Below are positions 54,981-64,000 of a stretch of DNA of 64,000 nucleotides, one piece after another. Position 1 is the first letter of the stretch. The number at the start of each line of letters is the position of its first letter. The notes below the pieces were generated by a model. It was given only the letters and a program-made list of their open reading frames with translations. It was not told the DNA's origin and did not search any database. This stretch comes from Stramonita haemastoma (Eukaryota > Mollusca > Gastropoda > Neogastropoda > Muricidae). The position numbers and the translations under genes are program-made. The stretch is taken from assembly GCA_030674155.1 (NCBI GenBank), contig CM060339.1, positions 40,413,630 to 40,477,629 on the forward strand, read 5' to 3'.

Positions 54981-55255
54981 TAGCCAAGTGTAAGGGTCAA
55001 GCCGGGACGGTCACTGTGTTGTTGGAGGGCCTTCGTGTGGTCAGCTACGTCTCGTGGACTTGGAAACATGTCAAAGAAGATTTGTGAACTTTTTTTTTTT
55101 AATTAAAAGAAAAGGCGCAAGTAGCATTTTTGAAGAAGTCTTAAATACACTTGATGTAACTTCCTCATGACGATGTTTTCAATGGTTTTTTTTCCCTTTT
55201 GTTACATAATAAAACTCAACTCAATATCAGACTTAATGAGTGATAATGGCACTCG
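54981..55255. other. Non-coding, nothing recognised
   Basis: No exon or repeat was recognised. AATAAA occurs on neither strand in a telling position. Confidence 0.35.
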
Positions 55256-55331
<76 letters not shown>

Positions 55332-55351
55332 ATGTGAAAATAAAAGTGTGA

Positions 55352-55412
<61 letters not shown>
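55256..55412. repeat. Two (CA)n arrays around a short spacer
   Basis: CA runs at 55256-55331 and 55356-55411 are separated by CATGTGAAAATAAAAGTGTG. Confidence 0.95.
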
Positions 55413-55414
<2 letters not shown>

Positions 55415-55454
55415 CGGCACTGAACTAGGCTAAGTTCAGATCATGAGCTTTCAG

Positions 55455-55617
55455 TCAGATCGGTCTTGAAGAAGGTTGCACTTCAGAATAAACGGTTGGT
55501 TCTTCAGCTGCCTTTGAGCGTCTGGCACAGTTACTTCCCTTCCCCTGATCCGGTGGCTGCATATCCAGTTCTGCGTAATTTAGACTGCCGCATCTTTTGA
55601 AGAAGCCGTGCCCCCAT
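55455..55617 (-). CDS. Probable last exon of a minus-strand receptor-like gene (ITIM-like tail)
   Basis: On the minus strand a long T run and GCAG form a strong acceptor (AG at 55618-55619). The exon then encodes WGHGFFKRCGSLNYAELDMQ and, further on, EEPTVYSEVQPSSRPI before TGA at 55455-55457, about 54 codons. LNYAEL fits the ITIM pattern (hydrophobic-x-Y-x-x-L) and TVYSEV an ITIM-like Txx pattern. Such pairs occur in cytoplasmic tails of Ig-type inhibitory and adhesion receptors that recruit SH2 phosphatases. It joins in frame to the exon at 57208-57445. No membrane segment is present in either exon, so the protein identity is inferred only from the tail. Confidence 0.6.
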
Positions 55618-55846
55618 CTGCAAAAAAAAAAATCATCCAAAGGAACAACATTTCAATCAAACTTTTTTGTTGTTGTTGTTGTTGTTTTTTTAGTCAAGAA
55701 AACTGTACAGCTTCGTTGTGCTACATAACAAAATGAACGATACCCTACTTACAAAAATGAACGATGAAAATGATCTCTCCAAGATTTCCAAAAAAAAAAA
55801 AAAAAAAACGGTTGAGAGAGAGAGAGAGAAGAGAGAAAAGGAGAAG

Positions 55847-55893
<47 letters not shown>

Positions 55894-56505
55894 GAGATAG
55901 AGAGGAGAGAGAAAAGGAGAGAGAGAGGGAAGAGCGCGCTTTTTGACACTTTTATAGTGCAGGAAAAGAATAAACGCATATGATGGGGGATTTTTCGTGT
56001 GTGTGGGTTTTTTTTTAATTTTACAACCACCTTCAGTCAAGGAAAACTGACGATAAATACCCCCTCTCCCCCCCCCCCCACACACACACCTAAAACCCAA
56101 CAAAAAAAACCCAACAGACAAGCAATTAAAGATCTTAAAGAAAACCAGTCACACAATAATATGAATACAACACATAGCAGCATAGCAACCAAACCGCCCC
56201 CCCCCCCCCCCTAAAAAAAAAAAAGAAAAGACCAAAGAAACATGAAAAAAACAACAACAACGCCCCCCAAAAAAAAACAAAAAACAAAACAACAACAACA
56301 ACAAAAACCAACAACAAAACAAAACCTAACAAAAACACATTTTCATAAATGATGAAAAAAAAATAATGATCAAGGAAAGAAAAACATTAAACATCTTTAA
56401 GATACACAATCCAAACGCAAGGCGAAGAAAATGAGCACCCAGAAAAAAATAATTGATTGGAGAAAAATATGGGAAAGCGGAAGATAAAGATTAAGAGCTT
56501 TCGAA

Positions 56506-56507
<2 letters not shown>
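55618..56507. other. Putative intron: (GA)n array, C/A-run-rich sequence
   Basis: A GA/GGA array lies at 55815-55935. A-runs, C-runs and AAC/ACA-rich sequence lie at 56040-56340. No exon was recognised. Confidence 0.6.
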
Positions 56508-56598
<91 letters not shown>

Positions 56599-56646
56599 CA
56601 AGGCAAGGCAAGGCAAGGCAAGGCAAGGCAAGGCAAGGCAAGGCAA
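56508..56646. repeat. (GA)n followed by (GGCAA)n
   Basis: A GA run of about 88 bp passes directly into ten GGCAA pentanucleotides, which abut a SINE A 3' end and occupy the position of its tail. Confidence 0.94.
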
Positions 56647-56716
56647 ATTCTTTATTTCGAGGATAATGAATAGGCACTCGTGTGCTTTTTTTTTTTTTTT
56701 ACATCCAGTCCCCTAC
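56647..56716 (-). repeat. SINE family A, 3' fragment with (GGCAA)n tail
   Basis: TTCTTTATTTCGAGGATAAT followed by CACTCGTGTGC, a T run and ACATCCAGTCCCC is the SINE A end in antisense. Confidence 0.85.
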
Positions 56717-56760
56717 CTTATCAGGGATAAGATCAAGATAAAAAAAAAAGACCCCAACTA

Positions 56761-56763
<3 letters not shown>

Positions 56764-56799
<36 letters not shown>

Positions 56800-56804
56800 A
56801 AGAG

Positions 56805-56846
<42 letters not shown>

Positions 56847-57078
56847 CAAGAGAGAGAAGAGAAGAGAAGAGAGAGAGAAGAGAGGAGAAGAACAAGAACA
56901 AGAACAAGAAGAACAAGCAGAACAAGAAGAACAAGCAGAACAAGAAGAACAAGCAGAACAAGAAGAAGAACAAGAAGAAGAGGAGGAGGAGGAGGAGGAG
57001 GAGGAAGAAGAAGAAAGAAGAAGAAGAAGAAGAAGAAGAAGAAAGAAGAAGAAGAAGAAGAAGAAGAAGAAGAAGAAG

Positions 57079-57120
<42 letters not shown>
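56764..57120. repeat. (GA)n, (GAACAA)n, (GAA)n and (AAC)n arrays
   Basis: Consecutive purine or A/C-rich arrays sit immediately downstream (minus-strand sense) of the exon at 57208. Confidence 0.95.
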
Positions 57121-57122
<2 letters not shown>

Positions 57123-57207
57123 GAAAAGAACAAAAACAAAAATCACCTTTTTATAAAAACAAAAAAAAACCCAACCTACAAGCCCTTTTTTTTCTTCTTC
57201 TCTATAC

Positions 57208-57445
57208 CTCTCCAGACACGATTTTGGTCTTGGTAGGACCAGTCTTGGTGCCACCCCGTTGCAGCGTGACTTCGTCATACGGTGGAGGCGGGGTGGCTTG
57301 TCTGACCCGTCCTGTCCACCCGCACGATTCTGTTGCAGCTGGGCATCGGTCACTTCGTCATACGGGTGGGATCGTGGCTCTCTTCGGCGGTTTTCGTCCA
57401 GTTGTTCGTCCGAGACTTCATCGTAAGGGTGGAACCTGGCTGGTT
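57208..57445 (-). CDS. Probable exon of the minus-strand receptor-like gene (YDEV repeats)
   Basis: The acceptor CATCTTTCTCACAG precedes PARFHPYDEVSDEQLDENRR. A second repeat, SHPYDEVTDAQLQQNRAGG, follows. A third DNA copy (PPPPYDEVTLQRGG) is read one frame away. The minus strand then has GGAGAG|GTATAG, which can serve as a donor. Using it, the uninterrupted frame ends in phase 2 and joins the phase required by the ITIM exon. If not spliced, the shifted frame stops at TAG (57202-57204) after KTKIVSGEV. YDEV is the motif through which nephrin binds Nck SH2 domains, so a receptor tail signalling to actin is a fair inference. The gene is not identified. Confidence 0.6.
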
Positions 57446-57469
57446 CTGTGAGAAAGATGAGATGAGAAT

Positions 57470-57496
57470 GTGTCAGTGTGTGTGTGTGTGTTGTGT

Positions 57497-57527
<31 letters not shown>

Positions 57528-57587
57528 GGGGGGGTTGTGTTGGGGGGGGGGTTGGTTGTGTGTTGGGGGGGTGTGTGTGTGTGTGTG

Positions 57588-57638
<51 letters not shown>

Positions 57639-57640
57639 GG
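57470..57640. repeat. (GT)n with long G runs
   Basis: GT repeats surround a G run of over 20 bases at about 57511-57534 and further G runs to 57569. Confidence 0.95.
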
Positions 57641-57669
57641 AGATTATTTATTTGTTTATTTATTTATTT

Positions 57670-58110
<441 letters not shown>

Positions 58111-58469
58111 CACACAAGAGTTTAACGTTTCTACAAAAGTCGGTCACTAAATATGCTACTTCTGTAACCACGATAATCATCATCATCATCATCATCATCA
58201 TCGGGATCCACCACCACCACCACCATCATCATCACCACCACAACCACTACAACCATCATCATCACCCTCACCCTCACCCTCCACCAGCCATATAAAGTCA
58301 TGTGCAGACTCTCCCACACACACATTCCATACTCAGACTGAAACCGTGAAAGGCAAAGAACCGGAAGTGCGTCATATCCATGCGCATACGTGCACGTGAC
58401 TAACTAGGCCTAACTAATTGGTTATCAGTGGGTCTGTTTATTATTTATTTATTTATTATTTATTTATTG
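58111..58469. other. (CAT)/(CAC)n triplets and unrecognised sequence
   Basis: ATC triplets lie at 58175-58203, CAC/CAT and CCCTCA steps at 58208-58285, and ATTT-rich sequence at 58440-58470. Confidence 0.6.
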
Positions 58470-58820
58470 TTTATATTTTTTTTATATCGAGGATAATGGA
58501 ATAAACACTCATATCATGTGCTTTTTTACATCCAGTCCCCGTGTGCGTGCAGTTTTTCGTACATCTTGTCATCTGTCCCATCGGCACACCATAGCCTACT
58601 CTTACGAAAAGTGGAACAGGATTTAACGTGTGTACTAAGATATTCTGCGTGTGTTCGCACACGGGGCCTCGGTTTATAGTCTCATCCGAAGGACCTTTGG
58701 GGAGAGTGGAGTCAGCACTGATGTTAACTCCAGGGGAAAAATCCCCTCCAACGGGAATCGAACCCGGGTCGTCAAATTGCGAGCGTAGTGTTCTGACCAC
58801 TAGGCCATCCTGTCGCCCCC
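58470..58820 (-). repeat. SINE family A, full-length copy
   Basis: It is complete from TATATCGAGGATAATGGAAT to the head, with B box complement GGAATCGAACCCGGG and A box complement CCACTAGGCCA. Confidence 0.95.
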
Positions 58821-59194
58821 CATAACTGGAACCAGACTGACACATAAAGAGGGGGGGGGGGGGGAAGGGGAAGGTTTGGTTGATAGCATTCATCAGCCTG
58901 TTCTGTCCATGTTTCAGTCTGTCAGTAGCCTACTACTCTTAACACTGACGGACTTACTACACTGTGTGTCAAGTCAAATCAAGTCAAGTCAAACTTTTAT
59001 TTCCAGGTGGTACATTGAATAAGCATTGATTTGCTTTTCTTCATCAAGCCATCTATCTAAGGGAAAAAAAGTAAAGTAAAAAAAAACCACTAACAAACAA
59101 ACGTAAAAACCAAAACATGTCACAAAAATTAATAACTGACATGATTTCAACACCCTTAAAAAAATATGCTCTAGATAATAAAGCAATAGCAACA
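58821..59194. other. G run, then a further retroelement-like end at 58975-59050
   Basis: A G run lies at 58851-58864. CAAATCAAGTCAAGTCAAAC then TTTTATTTCCAGGTGGTACA looks like an antisense retroelement end with an (AAGTC)n tail, different from family A. Confidence 0.5.
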
Positions 59195-59414
59195 ACGTGT
59201 GTGTGTGTGGTGTGTGTGGTGTGTGTTGTGTGTGTGTGTGTGTGTGTGAGCATACACATTTTTCCTCTTCACCAATTGTCAAGTTAATATAGGTCAGTCA
59301 CCCCTGAACAATGTGTGATAAGGAAATGGTGACAAGAGAGAGAAGAGAGAGAGAGAGGGAGATGAGAGAGAGAGAGAGAGGAGAGACAGAGACAGAGACA
59401 GAGACAGAGACAGG

Positions 59415-59498
<84 letters not shown>

Positions 59499-59645
59499 CA
59501 GAGACAGACACACACAGAGAGACAAGAGAGAGAGACAGACAGAGACAGACAGACACACAGAGAGACACACAGACACACAGAGAGACAGACAGACACAGAC
59601 AGACAGGACAGATAGACGGACAGACAGACAGACACAGAGAGAGAG
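59195..59645. repeat. (GT)n patch and (GA)n/(GACA)n arrays
   Basis: GT repeats at 59196-59249. From 59330 to 59645 mixed GA, GACA and ACAGAC arrays. Confidence 0.94.
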
Positions 59646-59844
59646 AACAGCCCAAATTTCAGGCAGAGAAATCTACCGTGACACATTATAGTGACATACA
59701 ATACTTACTACACAGAGAGGACTAAGCCTCCTGTCTTGTGGGGGGATACAACACGCTAAGGCAAAGTGAACATCCCCACACAGTCCGGCCAGTGAACTCT
59801 GCACTAGGCCTAGCACAACAGTCTACAGATCTGAATCACAGGAT
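59646..59844. other. Short unrecognised spacer
   Basis: Ordinary-composition sequence with no exon or repeat recognised. Confidence 0.35.
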
Positions 59845-60205
59845 AAGGGACGAGATAGCCTAGTGGTTCAGAACATTGCGCTCGCAATTTGACCACCCGG
59901 GTTCGATTCACGTTCGAGGTTTTTTCTCCTGGAGTTAACATTAGTGCTGGCTCCACTCTCCCCAAAAGTCCTTCGGATGAGACTATAAACCGAGGCGACG
60001 TGTGTGAACGCACGCAGAACATCTTGCGCACACGTTAAATCCTGTTCCGCTTTTCGTAAGAGTAGGTCATGGTGTGCCGGTGGGAACAGATGACATTTAC
60101 ACAACTGCATACACACGAGGACTGGATGTAAAAAAAAAAAAAAAAAGCACATGAGAGCTTATTTCATTATCTTCGATATATAAGAATAAAATAAATAAAT
60201 AAATA
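59845..60205 (+). repeat. SINE family A, full-length copy with (AATA)n tail
   Basis: The head is GAGATAGCCTAGTGGTTCAG and the B box GGGTTCGATTCAC. The intact body follows, ending TTCGATATATAAGAATAAAA then TAAATAAATAAATAAA. Confidence 0.95.
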
Positions 60206-60299
60206 AAATCACTGTACACCTTCCTGTTCAAAAGAGCCCTCATAAAACACTTATCCCACATGTCTATCTTTCCCTTATTATGATTGTCTTCATGTGGCG

Positions 60300-60717
60300 G
60301 CACGTTTCACACACACACGCACAGAGAAACACAGATACACACGATACACACAGACACACAGAGAGACAGACACACAGAGAGACAGACACAAAGTCAGACA
60401 CACAGACACAGACACACACACAGAGATACAGACAAACAGCGACAGACAACAGACAGACAGACAGACAGACAGACACACACACACACCACACACATAACCC
60501 ACACACACAACACAAACACAGATACACAGATACACACAGATAAACAGACACACAGAGACACACAGAGAGACAGACACACAGGAGACAGACACAAAGTCAG
60601 ACACACAGACACAGACACACACACACACAGAGATACAAACAGATGAGACAGACACACGACACACAGAGAGACAGACACAAAGACAGAACACAGACACAGA
60701 CACACACAGATACAGAC

Positions 60718-60754
<37 letters not shown>

Positions 60755-60824
60755 TACACACAAATACACACAAACACACACACAGACACAGACAGACACA
60801 AACACACACAGAGACAGACAGACA

Positions 60825-60859
<35 letters not shown>

Positions 60860-61077
60860 CACACACACAACACAACACACACAGACACACACACACACAC
60901 AATACATAAAGATAACACAAATACACACACAACATACACACACAGACACAGACAGACACAAACACACACAGAGACAGACAGACAGACAGACACACAACAC
61001 ACACAAACACAGAGACAGACATATAACACACACAACACACAGAGACACAACACACAACACAAACAACACACACACAA

Positions 61078-61121
<44 letters not shown>

Positions 61122-61140
61122 ACACACACACACACACACA
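60300..61140. repeat. About 840 bp of (CA)n, (GACA)n and mixed arrays
   Basis: CACAGA, GACA and CA repeats alternate in a loosely periodic larger unit: segments such as AGACAGACACAAAGTCAGAC and CACAGACACAGACACACACA recur near 60385 and 60590. All frames here are artefacts. Confidence 0.95.
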
Positions 61141-61449
61141 CTATTCAAGATTCAAGATTCAATTCCTTTCATTGCTTTTGGGGTGTGGAGGATTACAAAG
61201 GAATTCAACAGGAGAATAAACCAAGCGCAATACCCGACACCCCAAAATACTATCAATACTAACAGGAACTGAAACGCACGAGTTCTATGGCAAATTATTT
61301 TTAAAAACAAACAAACAACCACAACAATATTTAAAGACTCAAGAAATTTATAAAAAATTAATCTTTTTTTTTTTAAACTGACCAAATCTACGTTTGTGAA
61401 AGACAACAAATGAAATTTCAAGAGTTATATGCAGATCTTATGAATTTGT
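61141..61449. other. Sequence beginning with an (ATTCAAG)n retroelement-like tail
   Basis: CTATTCAAGATTCAAGATTC then AATTCCTTTCATTGCTTTTG suggests another antisense retroelement end. The rest is AT-rich and unrecognised. Confidence 0.4.
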
Positions 61450-61578
<129 letters not shown>

Positions 61579-61587
61579 TTTTGAGAT

Positions 61588-61797
61588 TTACATTGAACGA
61601 ACAAATATTGTAACTGAATACGGGTTGAAAAAAAAACCCGCCGAGGAATAAAATCTCGTCGTAAATATTTCACGTGGGAACATTCCATGATAAAATGAAA
61701 TCCATCCCCTAAAACAGATAAATTGCATTTTAAACATACTCTTTCTTCCTGTGGTATAATCATGAAAACATCCAACCTCAATAGGAAGCTTTGTGAC
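61588..61797 (-). pseudogene. Decayed LINE C-terminal fragment, second type
   Basis: On the minus strand, KLPIEVGCFHD is followed, one frame away, by EERVCLKCNLSVLGDGFHFI and MECSHVKYLRRDFIPRRV, then NPYSVTIFVRSM in a third frame and a stop. The C-x2-C ... H-x4-C spacing (VCLKC...FHFIMEC) followed by a basic IPR segment is a pattern I associate with the C-terminal end of some invertebrate non-LTR retrotransposon polyproteins. Two frame changes in about 200 bp show decay or sequence error. Confidence 0.6.
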
Positions 61798-61856
61798 AAC
61801 CGCAACGAAAGAGCATAAGCATAATATTATACATCCGGCAGACACGTAATGTGAAC

Positions 61857-61932
61857 AGACAGACAGACAGACAGACGGACGCACGCACGCACGCACGCAC
61901 GCACGACACAGACACACACACACACACACACA

Positions 61933-61989
<57 letters not shown>
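61857..61989. repeat. (GACA)n, (GCAC)n, (CA)n and (CT)n arrays
   Basis: Four short arrays follow one another. The CT run ends at CCAAAAGACTTTCGG, an internal SINE A position. Confidence 0.95.
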
Positions 61990-61992
<3 letters not shown>

Positions 61993-62226
61993 AAAGACTT
62001 TCGGATGAGACTGCAAACCGACGCCCCGTGTGCGAACGCACGCAGAACGTCTTGCCCACACGCTAAATCCTGTTCCGCTTTTCGTAAGAGTAGGCCATTG
62101 TGTGCCGGTGGGAACAGATGACAATATTTACACAAGTGCATACACTAGGAGACTGGATGAAAAAAGCACATGAGTGCTTATCCCACTATCCTCGATACAA
62201 AAGAATAAAATAAAATAAAATAAAAA
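61990..62226 (+). repeat. SINE family A, head-less copy
   Basis: It starts at CAAAAGACTTTCGGATGAGA, continues through GTGCGAACGCACGCAGAACG and ends AGAATAAAATAAAATAAAAT. Confidence 0.94.
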
Positions 62227-62356
62227 AACGAGGAATGGAGAAAGAAGAGCACACAAGAACTTACAAACTATTTTCAAGGCTGGGTGGGACCAGGACCTAG
62301 ACAATACCCACTATATATAGTGTTGGTAGCTGATTTCTATTTTTTTGTTTTTGGGT

Positions 62357-62480
62357 ATTTATTCTTTTATATCGAGGATAGTGGAATAAGCGCTCATGTG
62401 CTTTTTTTTTTTTTTTTTTTACATCTAGTCCCCGTGTGTATGCAGTTTGGTAAATCTTGTCATTGTTATATTCCCACCGG
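62357..62480 (-). repeat. SINE family A, 3' fragment
   Basis: TTCTTTTATATCGAGGATAG then a T run, ACATCTAGTCCCCGTGTG and TTCCCACCGG. Confidence 0.9.
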
Positions 62481-62598
62481 CTCTGCTCCTACAGCTCTTG
62501 TACATTGCTAGATTCTGCTTTGTGGGCGCTTTCCTTTCATTTTCTTATTTTAAGTTTTGCTTTCATTTGCCGGTTGGTTTTGAGAGGTGAGGAGGGTC

Positions 62599-62599
<1 letters not shown>

Positions 62600-62692
<93 letters not shown>

Positions 62693-62775
62693 CTATGGGG
62701 AGAGGGAGGAGGAAAGAGAGGGGGGGTGGGAGAGGGGAGGAGGTGGGGTGGGTGTGGGGGGGGGGGGGGGGGGGG
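62600..62775. repeat. (GA)n with G runs
   Basis: A GA array is followed by GGAGG-type sequence and a G run of about 18 at 62757-62775. Confidence 0.95.
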
Positions 62776-62999
62776 ATGTCACGATTTGGAGATCGGGTTT
62801 TCTTTCTGTTGTGAGGTGATGTTGATTTTCCTTCCTGCTCTCTTTCAAGATCAAACTTGGGGTTACCCACGATACAAGCTTTGAACAGAGCAAGGGAAGA
62901 GAAAAAGGGGGTGACAGGCCTACTTACAGCTGTGTGGAATTAACCAGTTTTGATCATAATTAATTTCCGTGGAAAAGGGTTACCAGGACAGCGTGATTT

Positions 63000-63016
<17 letters not shown>
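62776..63016. other. Unrecognised spacer with (GATTT)n at the right end
   Basis: Ordinary sequence runs to about 62995. GATTTGATTTGATT then begins the tail of the next SINE A copy. Confidence 0.45.
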
Positions 63017-63640
<624 letters not shown>

Positions 63641-63841
63641 ATAACATTTCTTTCAGTCAGGGAAGTCTGCATCGAACTGAACAAACCAGTACAGCAGGCG
63701 TTTTTAAGCGCCCTTACCCGGAACATCAGCTGTGTGTGGTATCGTGTTATGAAACCTTCCAGCCTGCCCTGCACTGTGTAGGCTACTGCATGATCTGAAC
63801 ATTATGCCCATTGAAAAAAACAACGACACACACGAAGATAA
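63641..63841. other. Short single-copy-looking spacer
   Basis: No confident feature. A weak minus-strand exon-like segment (63718-63782) is noted among the rejected items. Confidence 0.35.
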
Positions 63842-63851
63842 TTGTGTGTGT

Positions 63852-63903
<52 letters not shown>

Positions 63904-63945
63904 GTGTGTGTGTGTGTGTGTGTGTGTTGATGTTGTGTGTGTGTG

Positions 63946-63989
<44 letters not shown>

Positions 63990-64000
63990 TTGTGTGTTGT
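63842..64000. repeat. (GT)n array reaching the window edge
   Basis: GT repeats with TGTTGTG breaks continue to the last base. Confidence 0.95.

Noticed and set aside
60290..61141. Cys/Val/Ser frames of up to 283 codons
   Set aside because: They are readings of CA/GACA arrays on both strands with no non-repetitive portion.
63718..63782. Short minus-strand open segment ending at CGG|GTAAGG, possibly another exon of the YDEV/ITIM gene
   Set aside because: It is only about 65 bp, its acceptor side is poor and the peptide has no recognisable feature. It could be chance.

Overview
The window is eukaryotic genomic DNA, most likely from a mollusc and plausibly a marine gastropod. Coding exons are short islands with canonical GT-AG introns. 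Dinucleotide and tetranucleotide arrays are extremely dense. There are at least five families of tRNA- or 5S-derived SINE-like repeats. The species call is inference; no rRNA, mitochondrial or other diagnostic locus is present.

The one gene that can be read from first to last coding exon is on the + strand, 16876-35012. It has seven coding exons and encodes an SLC16/monocarboxylate-transporter-like 12-TM protein of about 768 residues, with a very long loop between TM6 and TM7. All 12 splice sites are canonical. About nine small indels break the frame, mostly in C/G runs or short repeats, while the encoded protein continues in a shifted frame after each one. Together with the constant loss of single bases inside the dinucleotide arrays, this suggests uncorrected long-read consensus errors rather than a dead gene. 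Several exon edges have extra decayed copies in the neighbouring introns. SINE sequence lies immediately upstream of two acceptors.

Layout: 1-7690 is AT-rich, non-coding and full of minisatellites and microsatellites. 7690-8130 is a GC/CpG-richer island that may hold a promoter or non-coding first exon. 8300-16600 holds more tandem repeats, two SINE copies and a 415-bp MITE. 16826-35012 is the transporter gene. 35013 to about 47800 is a T-rich downstream tract with almost no SINEs, perhaps a long 3'UTR; it contains a second MITE copy in the opposite orientation and a minisatellite carrying nine perfect CRE octamers. 48200-54000 is repeat-rich: a SINE inserted into a 68-bp array, a roughly 750-bp tract of only A and C, and a homopurine GAA tract. 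54200-64000 is again dense in SINEs and microsatellites.

On the minus strand, two exon-like blocks at 57208-57445 and 55455-55617 splice together in frame and look like the end of a second gene. They encode a cytoplasmic tail with repeated YDEV motifs (the type bound by Nck SH2 domains in nephrin) followed by two ITIM-like tyrosine motifs. This is the most interesting candidate here: an apparently tyrosine-regulated receptor whose ectodomain would lie beyond the right edge or in unrecognised exons. Two decayed LINE C-terminal fragments, at 19730-19990 and 61588-61797, are also readable.
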